Assembly: GCA_920105805.1 (NCBI GenBank) | Contig: CAKKTI010000216.1 | Span: 1-30,782, forward strand | Reading direction: 5' to 3' | Length of the DNA: 30,782 nt | From: Condylostoma magnum | Lineage: Eukaryota; Ciliophora; Heterotrichea; Heterotrichida; Condylostomatidae | In this document: positions 21,034-30,782 of the stretch, piece after piece | Position numbering within the stretch: position 1 is the first letter of the stretch | How the letters are laid out: each line of letters begins with the position of its first letter | The notes under the pieces: generated by a model | The model's database searches: none | What the model was told of the DNA's origin: nothing | What the model saw: only the letters and a program-made list of their open reading frames with translations | Made by a program: the position numbers and the translations under genes

Positions 21034-23310
21034 ATGGGAGTTCCTACTTTCTTTCGTTGGCTGTGCCAACGTTACCCCAATTCAATAGTCGACGCATCAG
21101 AACAGATTCTTAAAAGAGAACTGCCAGAGTTTGACAACTTCTATTTAGACATGAACGGAATCATACATCCTTGCTGCAATCCTTAAGAGGGCCCAAAGCC
21201 TCAATCAGAGGCTGAAATGTTTGAAAACGTTTTTAAGTATATAGACAAACTAGTACAGCTGATTAGGCCAAAAAGACTGCTGTACATGGCAATTGATGGA
21301 GTTGCTCCAAGGGCAAAAATGAACTAATAGAGGAGCAGAAGATACTTTAAAGTACATGAGGAGAAGTAGGAGAAGTTGAGGAAGCAGTAGCATATAGAAA
21401 ATCTAAGGCAATAAGGTATTGAGGTTGAGGAGGAGGAGTAAGTGAGAAGATTTGATTCTAATGTAATTACACCTGGGACAGAGTTCATGGCTAGACTTGC
21501 TGGTGAGCTACATAAGTATATTTTAACTAGACTAAAGTAGCAAAGGAGAAACCTAACTGTGATTTTTTCAGATTCTAATAATCCAGGGGAGGGAGAGCAT
21601 AAGATACTGGAGTTTATAAGGAATTAGAGGCAATAGGAAAACTATAATCCCAATACAAAGCATTGTATATACGGAGCAGATGCGGATTTAATCATGCTCT
21701 CCCTTATTACACATGAGGCACACTTTTATATCATAAGAGAAAGTATAATGGATTTCAGCAGAGTTACATGCAGATTGTGTGGGAAAACTGGGCACTTTTA
21801 AAATGAGTGTAATGCTGCTAGAGCTAATGGAAGAAGAGACGAAAGATAAGTAAAACAATAGAATAGTTCATTTCAGATTTGTAAGATTCCAGTATTGAGA
21901 GAGTATCTATATTTTGAATTTGAAGAGTTACAGTAATTTCAGTCATTTAATTTTGAAAGAGTAGTTGATGATTTTGTGTTTTTCTGTTTTTTTGTAGGAA
22001 ATGATTTCTTGCCTCACTTGCCTGGAATGAGCATTAGAGACGGGGCTATTGACGGGTTAATTTTTCTATATATAAGAATTTTTCACAAACTCGGAGGATA
22101 TCTTACTGAGAATGGAACCGTTGTTTTATACAGAGTTGATATATTATTAAGAGAACTTGCAAAATTTGAAGATGAGTATTTTAAATAGAAGTAAGAAAAA
22201 TAAGATTATTTCAATAGAAGAAATAATCAAATACGATACAACAGCAGAAACACCCAGATGCGGAAAAATGAGGAAGTTGCTAATAGAGTTTCCTAAGAAA
22301 TCGAAAAAATGCTGAAAGAGGAACACGATTTTGTTAGATTTGGGGAAGATGGATGGAAAACTCGATATTACCAAGAGAAATTTTAAATTGGTCAAGAGTA
22401 ATATTAAAACTACAGAAGATAACTACATAAGTTTTACATGGAAGGGCTATCCTGGGTGTTTTAGTACTATTATAACGGTGTTCCCTCTTGAGAGTGGTTC
22501 TACCCTTTTCACTACGCACCTTTTGCCTCAGATTTGTACGGCTCTCATGAAATTACACTGAACTTTTAGCTGGGGGAGCCAGTTACTCCTCTAACACAAT
22601 TAATGAGTGTAATGCCTCCTTAAAGCTCACATGCTCTTCCTGAGCCACTCCGCTGGTATATGGAATCAGAGTAATCAACTATAAAACAGTTTTATCCAGA
22701 TGATATTGAATGTGACTTAAATGGAAAAAGGTATTAATGGGAGTCTGTTGTGCTCTTACCTTTTATCGATATGAGAAAACTTAAAAACACAATTACTCCT
22801 ATTTTCAGCATGTTGGGGGAATCTGAGCAAGAAAGAAACTCCTATGGTGAGATTTTGTTGTATTGTAAAACTGTTTCTAATGAAATTTTTGTGCAGTTTG
22901 TGAATTCTACTCCGTAAAGTGAGAAATATTAAGTGAATTTGCAGTCTAGTAATGGCCAATTGCCTTTAGTTAAGTGCTGGGTAATTGAAAATAGAGCGAG
23001 AGGATTACATAGATCTGAGATTTTATCCGGAGTTGTAGAACCTGAGCCATAAGTAGATAAAAACGTGTTTTAAAGCTCAGATAGAAGAGGGTTTAATGGG
23101 TTTTATATGATAAATTTAATCAAAAAGCATCTTAACTTATCCGATGATTCCACTAAGTTATGGATTTAATAAAGAACTAATCCTAATAATTAGTTTACTG
23201 ATACTTATAATACAAGAAGATTTCTACCTGAGCCACCGCCTGTTACTCCGCCAAGCCTAATAGCAAATGTTGAAAAGCTTAATTCATTGCTAGCACAATT
23301 TAAAAAATAA
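21034..23310 (+). CDS. XRN2: 5'-3' exoribonuclease, XRN2/Rat1 type
   Basis: The protein has 758 residues. It degrades 5'-monophosphorylated RNA 5' to 3'; the nuclear form (Rat1/XRN2) also drives torpedo termination and rRNA processing. The start '[20 protein letters not shown]' is the invariant family N-terminus. Catalytic-site motifs: '[13 protein letters not shown]', '[20 protein letters not shown]', '[18 protein letters not shown]', '[12 protein letters not shown]' and '[12 protein letters not shown]'. A CCHC knuckle (C246, C249, H254, C259; '[14 protein letters not shown]') marks the XRN2/Rat1 type rather than XRN1. Downstream is the conserved '[20 protein letters not shown]' followed by '[11 protein letters not shown]'; the first Trp of 'SWEW' is TGA (22489). 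The protein is shorter than yeast Rat1 (about 1000). It ends 'LLAQFKK' at TAA. Confidence 0.95.
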
Positions 23311-23431
23311 ATATGATTTTGTTTTAAAGTTATTGTAAGTTATTATATTATGAGTTATAAGTATTTGAAACATAACAAGTGTTACTATAACTTAAAAAAA
23401 TGTTACTAAAAGATATATGCTATAATCATAT

Positions 23432-24724
23432 TTATTGATGCTGTCTAGGAATAGGAGGTTTCCTTGGTCTATTCTGAATAGTTCCCATTCTCTGAATACT
23501 CTCTCTTTAATGAGATCTTCTATCTAGTTTACAAGGTGATCCTCTAGGAGTGACTCCTCTTTATCTGGCTCTAATAGGAGATTTAGAAATAACTCTTGAT
23601 CTAGGAATAGAAATACTATGTCTTGTCTACCTTACATCAGGTCTTCTTTCAGGCTCTTCACTTGACTCAGAAATAGAAGCATTGGGATCACTTCTATACT
23701 TCCACAGGTGTTCAATAATAGTCCATATATCTCAGCGCCTTCTACGAGAAACTCTCAAACAGTTTTTAATCAATTTCCTTCAGGGCCTACTTACAGTCTT
23801 AGGTACTCGCTTATATCTTCCTTTCAGTATATTTTGTATACACTCAGTCCGACTCTTTGTCGCAAATGGTGAATTTCCCATAAAATATGCGTAAAATATA
23901 CACCCTATGCTCCATACGTCAATGAATGGTTGAGGTGAGGTATCATGAGATGAAACAACTTCAGGGGCCAAATACCATAAAGACCCTGCTGTTGATTTCT
24001 CCCAAATACCAAATTTAGCTATGCCAGCAATTCCAAAATCGCATATTTTAATAGAAGTGTGAGACTCATCTTTGAATAAAATGTTTTAAGGCTTTAAGTC
24101 TCTATGAATTATATTAGAACTATGGCAGTATCTTACAACATCGCACAATTAGATAGAAAAATTGTATGCTTCCTCTTCATCTAGTTTACCTTTACTTTTA
24201 ATATAAGATTACAGCTCCCCTCCAGAACAGTATTCCATTACAATGCAGATGTGACTGTCTAGTATTAATACTTCGTATAATTGCACTATATGAGAATGCT
24301 ACTGATTTCTTAGTACTTGAACTTCTCTGTATATTCTTCCAACATCCTGCGAGTTCTGCAGACTAGCAAAACTTAGAAACTTTATAGCAACATTTCTATT
24401 AGTAATTTTATGTCTGTATAATTTTACAGTCCCAAACCCTCCTTTACCCAGAATTCTTATCTCTTCATACATCAGCAAACAATTACTCTTTTTAAAATCT
24501 TCACCTTTTGATAGAAATAAGTACTCTTTTGTATTTACATATTCTAAGTCATCATCTCACAATTCAGTGCCGGTGGAATCAAAAATCCTGCATTATTCAG
24601 TATGTCTTATATGGAAATCATCTCTTAAGTATCTAACAATTTCTGACAGTGTAAGGCTGCTATGTCATGAGATCCCTTTATGCACAGTTGGGTCTGTATT
24701 TAAATAAATTATTACTCCTTCCAT
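23432..24724 (-). CDS. CAMK/SNF1-like serine/threonine kinase
   Basis: The protein has 430 residues. An N-terminal 80-residue module ('MEGVIIYLNTDPTVHKGISW', 'CRIFDSTGTELWDDDLEYV') looks like a beta-grasp/ubiquitin-like domain. The kinase domain runs from about 86 to 345: Gly loop 'ILGKGGFGTVKLY' (93-98), Lys115 in 'VAIKF', alpha-C Glu134, 'IIHRDLKPQNILF' (HRD 207-209), DFG at 229-231, 'WYLAPEVV' (APE 253-255) and 'DVWSIGCIFYAYFMGNSPFA'. All catalytic residues are present. The C-terminal tail is Arg/Ser-rich ('SISIPRSRVISKSPIRARQR') and probably phosphorylated. The Gln in 'KPQN' is TAA, two Trps are TGA, and the gene ends at TAA after 'RQHQ'. Its ATG is separated by one Lys codon from the TAA of the coiled-coil gene upstream, in the same frame. 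Confidence 0.9.
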
Positions 24725-24727
24725 TTT

Positions 24728-27535
24728 TTATAAAATTAGTCAAAACTTAAATGACTTTCTAGTTGAGTTTTTGGGACCTTGGGGTCTAGCTGTCACAAAT
24801 TGCAAGTCTATTTAAAGTAAACTTGCCAAGTTTTTAATTAGTTGCTGTGCAGTTGGATCTGGACATAAGGAAAATAATTAATGCAATGTTTCTCCTACTT
24901 ATTCCTTTTCATTTTTTGTAGTTTCATCGTTATCTTAGATTACTTGCTTTAAATATGCAATAACATTTTCTAGGTTTTGTATTTTCTGAGATTTTTATAC
25001 TGAACTGTCCTTTTCCTTTATTTATTGTTGCAAATTTTCAATTTCTTCTGATTTTTTGCTTAATTCTTCAAATAAGAAAGCCTTCGTATCTTTAAGTACT
25101 GAAATTTGCTTTTTTAATTCTTCCGCATTGTATTCCCCTGATGACAGCATATTAAGATAATTTTCACCTGAACTAGAAGAATTGTCGAAAATGCTCTAAC
25201 TTTCCCCTTCTCGTTTTTTAAAATCACCAAATGATATGTTATCAATTGAATTTTACTATTCCTTTTGCAATTTGTCTGTAGATTCATTATTTCGAGGTGA
25301 TCCTAAATCTTTAGCAAAGGCTACACCTTTAGGCACTGATGTAGGAAGTTAAAGGATTGGAACTGATTGCTTTTCTGGTGTTTTTAGTAATTAGCGGATT
25401 CTAGAGAAAATATTAATACGATTTGGCTCATCTAGTATATCGCATATTTGTAGTATTGTTGTATCTAAGTTATTAAAATCTCTTTTCAACTTTTGATTTT
25501 CTTATTCAATTTACTTGATTTTGCCCTAAGATATGCTTAACTACTATAGCAGATCTTCCTAAATCATTTGCTATAAGTTATTTTTGTAGTTGGCTTACTA
25601 TATTTTTATTCTAGTGGTTTTATTATTTTTAAGTTTTATTTTAGCCACTTTATGATTTAGCTTTTAAATACGGCTCATTGCATGGTCTAATTAAGTAAGT
25701 CAAGTATTTTTAGATGAGAAGCATTTACGCATTTAGTCCTCAAACTTAATCTTTTGTATTGGTAATGTTCTACTTTAGGATTCAAATATTCTTAATTTTT
25801 CTTGGATTTATTTGACATAAGCCTCATCTCTGTATTTCCCATTGAATTTTTAAACAAAGCTTCTCATAAATTTCAGTATTACTTGGCTCTTCTCTATAAA
25901 TTTTTAGTTTATTTGAAAGATTTTGTTTTCTAAAGACTAGTTTAATTTACTGTTTTAATAAACAATTTAGTCTACTTTTCCTTGAAATTCTTATTTTAAT
26001 TCATTATTTCTATTATTTAGAGCTTATAGTTACTCTTGTAAATCAATCACTTATTTTTCATGATTTGAATCTTTGTTAAATGAAAAGTCATCTGTGCTAC
26101 TCATTATTTCTACCTGGCATTCAATACTAATAGTAGATTTTTCATTTAAATTGATTGTACATTAGTACTAGTCTTTTCAAAATTAAACTTAAACTTACAG
26201 TGACTCATTTAATTATTATAATTCATCAATTTACTTTAATCTTTCTTATAATTTTGTTTCTAGTTACTTGTTCATCTATACATTCTATTAACTACTCTAT
26301 AACTTTTGATTAAGTTATTCTATTAACTCTTATTACTAATTGTATCCTTATTTATATTATTGTAAGCTTTGCTATAAAATTGAATTTTAACTTAATATTA
26401 GCTTCTCCTTTCCTTTTAATTAGAGGTTAATTGTATGTATATTTTTTAGTTTCTGGAAATTTGTATTTAGATAATTGAATTTATTTGATGTATCAATTAT
26501 CTTATTATTAATTAGTTACAACGCCTATTCTGATAGCTTGCTTAAACCTTAAATTTAATCTTTTCATGTTTAATGTATCTGTTATTATTTCTGTAATTCA
26601 TATACCTTTTCCATTAATTCTTAATTATTAGCTTCTAATCGTATAATAGAGGAATCTTTAGCAGAAATTTAGCTTATTAGTCTTTCATTTTACTCAGAAT
26701 CACCTGTATTTACCTTAGCAAGCTCTAATTCTTTAACAACTTTGTTATATTTCTGCTTTAAATGCTTCATTCTTCTATAAAAGGCTCCTTTATACTACAT
26801 TGTATCGATTTGTTTCAGTTTATCCATATAATCTATAATTTTTGGCTTAACTAGCGACAAATCATAAGAAGCATTGAGTAATTCATGTAAATTGTCCCCT
26901 TACTTTTAGAATTGATACACTTCATATCCAATATTATCTCTTTATCTTCTAATTTATCTAATCTTCTGCTTCATCTCATAAATCTTTTAACTATATTATC
27001 TAATCTTAAACTCTGATTAATCATTAGGAGTAGATATAGGTGGAGTACAGTCTATTTGAAAATCACTCACCTAATGTCCGCTATTATCTCTAGAGAATGC
27101 ATCTAAATTTTCTCTAGGTGTAATATTCCTTTGCATTAATTACTAATTAAAAACAACCAGTTCCTCATTCTTTTTCTTTATATTCTCCAACTATTAGCTC
27201 TAATTTACACATTTATAAACTGTATCCTTTATATCCTGTAGAATTACCAATGCTTGAGCTCTTGCTTACCCATCTGTGAATAGTTCTAAAAGTTGATTCA
27301 TTTACTGCTCAAATAACATAATTTAGTTTGATATTTCAACTGAATTCTAACTTTCTGATGTTGATTACTAAGATTAGATCATTCTTGCACATTTTTAAAC
27401 AAATTGGGTGTAGTTGGACTGTAGATTTTAGAATTGGTTGTAAAATGATTCAATGAAAGGTTCTTGGCTTCCTATTCGAGGAGAACCGATTAGCCGTGGA
27501 GTATGCTTATGCTAACTTTTATGCCTTTATCTCAT
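24728..27535 (-). CDS. Large coiled-coil protein, 935 residues
   Basis: A long Gln/Lys/Glu-rich protein, coiled coil for most of its length ('KIYEMKQKIRQIRRQRDNI', 'RRMKHLKQKYNKVVKELELA', 'NRNNELKQEFQGKVDQIVYQ', 'ISVLKDTKAFLFEELSKKSE'). The head 'MRQRHKSQHKHTPRLIGSPR' is basic. A non-coiled Ser/Pro linker lies near 'KTPEKQSVPILQLPTSVPKG', and the C-terminal end reads 'LFSLCPDPTAQQLIKNLASL' then 'ARPQGPKNSTRKSFKF'. Of the Gln codons, a large share are TAA/TAG. Likely a centrosomal/basal body, cortical or tethering scaffold, but no family can be named. The end is TGA at 24740 or TAA at 24728 (chosen); the kinase ATG follows at 24724 in the same frame. Confidence 0.8.
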
Positions 27536-27702
27536 ATATTTAAATTTAAATTACGTGTATTAATATACTATTTATAGTTGATAAGTTTTATAATATAATT
27601 TGGATTATTCAGTTTACTGAGAAATTTATAAATGAAAAAGACTAAGAAGGATCTTCATAAAAGATCATTGTTGATGAATCTCATATTTAGTTAGGTTTTA
27701 AA

Positions 27703-29106
27703 ATGCTGTATTCACCCTAAAATAAGCAATATAGGACATATTACTGCTTAAAATATACTTTATTAGAGTCTAATTGTTTACTTCTTATTTTTGGTGCATG
27801 CATTAGTATAATTTCTTAATAAGAAAAAGAATTACATGAATATAGTTTTTATGCACAAATCTATTATTCAGATATATCTTTTATTTAAAAGGCTCATTAA
27901 ATTATTCTTATTCAAGCCTTAGATTTATAGGAATTAATTATTTACATATCCAAACTAATTTAAGCCCAAATCAAAAATCTCTAAGCCATTAATAATTAAG
28001 AAATGAGTTAAGATTGTTACGAAAGAGCTAACTAAACTCGTAAATTTTTAATATCTTCGAGTGATTTCTTAATTTAAATCGATGATAGAGAACAAAATAC
28101 TACCCCTAACCAATCGAAAAGCTATTAATCACTTTGAAAACCTAAAATAGATTTAAAATTAGTTGATGGAGAAAACAATAGCAAAAACTTATAATAACAG
28201 AATGAGTGTGCATTATAAACAACTCAATAATAATAAGTAGTAAAAGCTACAATAAAAAAGCTAAACTTTTCATAATTAAACGTTTTCTCAGCCCATTAAG
28301 CCTATCTTAAGGACTCTGACTAATCAGATTTAAGTTGCGAATCAGAGCGTTACTCAAACTAGCTTATTTCACCTATGTTTTGAAGCAGTTAACATTAATT
28401 CTATTTTGGTTAAACTACAAGAATATAAACAGAAAGGATTATTGGAGAAATAGAAACATTTTTTATATGTAAAATCTGTAATAACTTTTTGGAACTACCT
28501 GTCGAGTGTTATCATTGTCAAGTTTTATGTTGTAAGCTTTGCTCAATGCAAATAGATAGGTGTTTTGATTGTGGCAACATTAGATAATGAAACAAGCTTT
28601 CAAGATTTGCGGCGAAATGCTATGAGAGAACTAAATTTAAATGCGTTTATTCTGATTTTGGATGTTAAGATTAATTAAAACTTTCTAAAGTAGAGGCTCA
28701 TTAGGAGAGCTGTAAGTTTAAACCTGCAATATGCAAAAATCCTATCTGTATGAATTATTGCACCTATGCAAAAAAGATTAGAAGCTGTTCTAAAATTTGT
28801 AAGTAAATGATAAAGTTTTCAGTTAAAATAAGACAAAAGTAAGCTAGCTCAATTTTAAAATACTTCAATCATCATTTATTAGCATCAAAGAAGATTATAG
28901 AAAGGAAATTAAGGAAATAAAATATTAATAACAGCCTGATTAAATATTATTCCTTTAAAACAAACCATTATGCAGATAGAAAAGAATCTACAATACAACA
29001 TTATACAATAAATTACAATATGAAGTCTGGAGAGGAAGATAATTACAATCTGACTCAAAAAACTTAATTACATTAACAGGAATTTGATAACTTATACTTA
29101 AAATAA
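27703..29106 (+). CDS. RING-like / TRAF-type zinc-finger protein, possible E3 ligase
   Basis: The protein has 467 residues. The N-terminal 110 residues have the strand pattern of a PH-like domain ending in a long helix ('SFYAQIYYSDISFIQKAHQI', 'LQELIIYISKLIQAQIKNL'); this is tentative. A disordered Gln/Ser linker follows. A RING-like Cys-rich block begins at residue 256: 'FFICKICNNFLELPVECYHC', 'CCKLCSMQIDRCFDCG'. Next is a TRAF/SIAH-type finger ('FKCVYSDFGCQDQLKLSKVE', 'HQESCKFKPAICKNPIC'). RING plus TRAF fingers suggest a ubiquitin ligase. The C-terminal 110 residues are basic and helical. Upstream of the first Met the frame stays open for about 50 codons without an ATG, so a short upstream exon is possible. 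The gene ends at TAA TAA, 20 bp from the convergent gene. Confidence 0.75.
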
Positions 29107-29126
29107 TAATTTACCCTAATAAAGTA

Positions 29127-30605
29127 TCAACTCGTTTTAAGCCTTCTTCTTGATTCTAACCATGCATTATACTCATGATCACTTATACCTATATATTACC
29201 TGATTATTTGAACAAGTCCCTTCATTTATTTTTCCTTTAACTCGTCTTCAGAATAACTTTACAATACCTTAAACAAAATACTCTGATCAATTTTAGTGTA
29301 CCCTTCGATTAACTATTTAATAACATCTAAAAGGATTAAATGACTATGATTAGGTCTTATCTTTCTTACTTTTATATAATCTAGCATTTAATAGTAAATC
29401 TACACTTAGGGCTTTAAGTTCCTTCGATACTACTCTCTCTCAAAATCAATAATTTTAGACATTTCTTTAAAGTATTGCAAAGTAGTATTTCCATCCCTAA
29501 ATTTTCCTTTTTCGGAGTTAAGCATTTTTACCTTTTGCTTTATAGTACCAGGTCTATCCTTTTTAACTCTTTACATGATTTAACTTAGCATTATTTCCTG
29601 GCTATCCCTTATACTCCTAAACTCCTGATTAAAGTTTTATAGTTTCAATGATTTTCTTGTACCACTGGAAGTATGGGGCCTTCTGATTTAATTGTTTTAC
29701 TCTACAGCAGGAGTTTTTGTAGGAATAACTGATTACAAGTTACTAGCTCTCCGCTTCAGATACTATTAGAATTCTGGGTAAAGGTTTAATCTAGCTGTGT
29801 ATCTATCAGTATATTACTTAATCAGTTATTGCCTTTAGTATGGGCTTTAAGACAGTTTCCGTAAGAATTACTTATCTCCATCCCATGGAACTTAATTGCT
29901 CTCTTAGAAAAATAAGCTAATACCATTTATTTCACTTTTACAATCTTTCAGTATTTGCTTTATTCTTTTAAACTTTTTCTTGTATTTTTCATTGTGTCCT
30001 TTGGCATTGAATGTAATTTCCTAATTGTCGCAGAATTGTTGAAATGTAGGTAACTAAATAGGCTTAAATAATTTCCCATTTGAATGATTTACTCTTACTA
30101 GATCCTTTTGGTTCTCTCCTTTAAATGAAAGAGTTTTATAAAATTAATCCTTACTTTGGTTAAAGTATTCATTGTTTAAAGTTTTCACAACTCAGGGTTC
30201 TTATTCTATCTTTTGTAGGTATTATTAATAGCTGTTTTTGCCACATTTGCTTTGTATGACTCTTTGATTTGTTTCATATACTTGTTTTTATAAGCTTCTC
30301 TTTCCTTAGAAAATTTAAGTTTATTATTTGAATCGTCCTAATCTGCTTTTGACCTTTTTCTAGTCTAAATTTAGTTCCTTTTGTATTATTTTATGAGAAT
30401 CTGGCTTAAAAGTGTTTTTGCCTCCTATTGATTTTATTGAATCATCGATTTATTTGAACCTATGCCTAGCTGCATTTCTGATTCTGTCCCTTCCCGCTAT
30501 ATTGCTTCTTTATCTTTCAACGCTTACTGCTATCTGTTTTGATCTTTTAAAAGCCTCATGTAAATCTCCTTTTATTTCGAAAATCGGTGTGTTTTCAAAG
30601 CTCAT
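29127..30605 (-). CDS. Basic hypothetical protein, 492 residues
   Basis: A Lys/Arg/Gln-rich protein with no recognised domain. It begins 'MSFENTPIFEIKGDLHEAFK'. Other blocks are 'RDRIRNAARHRFKQIDDSIK', 'HNEKYKKKFKRIKQILKDC', 'IQLPTFQQFCDNQEITFN', 'YTDRYTARLNLYPEFQQYLK', 'PHTSSGTRKSLKLQNFNQEF' and a helical C-terminal domain ('HLILLDVIKQLIEGYTKIDQ', 'LKEKQMKGLVQIIRQYIGIS'). The end is taken as TGA (29127-29129) after 'ESRRRLKTS': the next TAA would overlap the end of the convergent gene, so this TGA is one of the better cases of TGA as terminator. Between about 30300 and 30450 a second frame also reads acceptably. An in-frame upstream Met at 30641 is possible. Confidence 0.7.
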
Positions 30606-30686
30606 AATAATAGTTTTAGTGCAAAATATGTTTGATGACATCCATAAAATTTAACAGTAAGACCAATAATACTAAAACTCATTTTA

Positions 30687-30782
30687 TTACTCTCTATTCA
30701 TACTAAGTCTTCTTGATCTTCTTGAACTTGGTATTTGGTTTGTAGCAAACATGTTGAATACTTGCTCAAGGGTAGTTTGACT
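30687..30782 (-). CDS. C-terminal end of an ABCA-type ABC transporter (partial)
   Basis: Only the last 31 codons lie in the window. 'SQTTLEQVFNMFATNQIPSS' matches the conserved segment after the second nucleotide-binding domain of ABCA (lipid/sterol) transporters, for example 'SQTTLDQVFVNFAKDQ' in human ABCA1. A basic tail 'RRSRRLSMNRE' follows and ends at TAA TAA. The rest of the gene is beyond the right edge. Confidence 0.8.
   Translation of the reverse strand, partial: SQTTLEQVFNMFATNQIPSSRRSRRLSMNRE

Noticed and set aside
21976-22188. Short ORFs read as fragments of a broken XRN pseudogene
   Set aside because: The breaks vanish when TAA/TAG are Gln and TGA is Trp; the exonuclease is intact with all motifs.
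23550-23894. 114-codon plus-strand ORF with hydrophobic stretches
   Set aside because: It is antisense to the kinase domain and tail of the CAMK/SNF1-like gene.
30412-30654. 80-codon hydrophobic plus-strand ORF
   Set aside because: It is the antisense of the basic minus-strand gene; antisense of Lys/Glu-rich sequence often looks membrane-like.
1-30782. Karyorelict (Loxodes-type) code with UGA as the only stop
   Set aside because: Hikeshi, MND1, XRN2, tryparedoxin and ABCA all end naturally at TAA or TAG with no suitable TGA nearby.
1-30782. Transposons, viral remnants, CRISPR arrays, tRNA or rRNA genes
   Set aside because: I found no transposase, reverse transcriptase or capsid-like reading, no regular repeat array, and no convincing tRNA or rRNA by eye.

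Overview
The window looks like macronuclear DNA of a ciliate with a highly unusual genetic code. Read with the standard code it holds only short ORFs. Read with TAA and TAG as Gln and TGA as Trp, it resolves into about 24 closely packed, nearly intron-free genes, several of them unmistakable. TGA falls on conserved Trp positions (XRN2 '[14 protein letters not shown]', Hikeshi 'VLDKWMNKF', MORN 'GEW'). The same codons must also terminate: Hikeshi reaches its natural end at TAG and MND1 at TAA, with no TGA nearby, and at least one gene seems to end at TGA. This matches the context-dependent code described for the heterotrich Condylostoma (NCBI table 28). It fits less well with the karyorelict code, in which only UGA terminates. 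The species is an inference; the code is read from the sequence.

Layout, left to right. 1-6.7 kb, plus strand: the end of a coiled-coil protein gene, a 1386-residue multi-pass membrane protein with a PAS domain (TmcB/TmcC-like), a small membrane protein, and an eight-repeat MORN protein with a myristoylation/palmitoylation-type N-terminus. 6.9-12.1 kb, mostly minus strand: an unknown acidic-tailed protein, an 84-residue plus-strand gene, a C2HC-finger protein, a basic protein, MND1 (meiotic recombination), Hikeshi (Hsp70 nuclear import) and another basic protein. 12.2-18.6 kb, plus strand: a B-box/kinase/Kelch fusion, a DENN-domain Rab GEF, a cytochrome b5 protein, a tryparedoxin-like protein, and a penicillin-binding-type S11 peptidase. 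A 713-bp AT-rich gap follows. 19.3-23.3 kb, plus strand: two basic/coiled-coil proteins, then an XRN2/Rat1-type exoribonuclease. 23.4-27.5 kb, minus strand: a CAMK/SNF1-like kinase preceded by a 935-residue coiled-coil protein. 27.7-29.1 kb, plus strand: a RING/TRAF-finger protein. 29.1-30.8 kb, minus strand: a basic protein and the last 31 codons of an ABCA transporter.

The genes do not form one pathway; this is a dense housekeeping and signalling neighbourhood. The most unusual signals come from the code. Several genes end in clusters of two or three in-frame 'stop' codons. In two tandem pairs the upstream stop is separated from the next gene's in-frame ATG by a single codon (TAA AAA ATG). 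Since these codons are also sense codons, the pairs could be made as separate proteins or as fusions. Gene ends are therefore less certain than frames or identities throughout.
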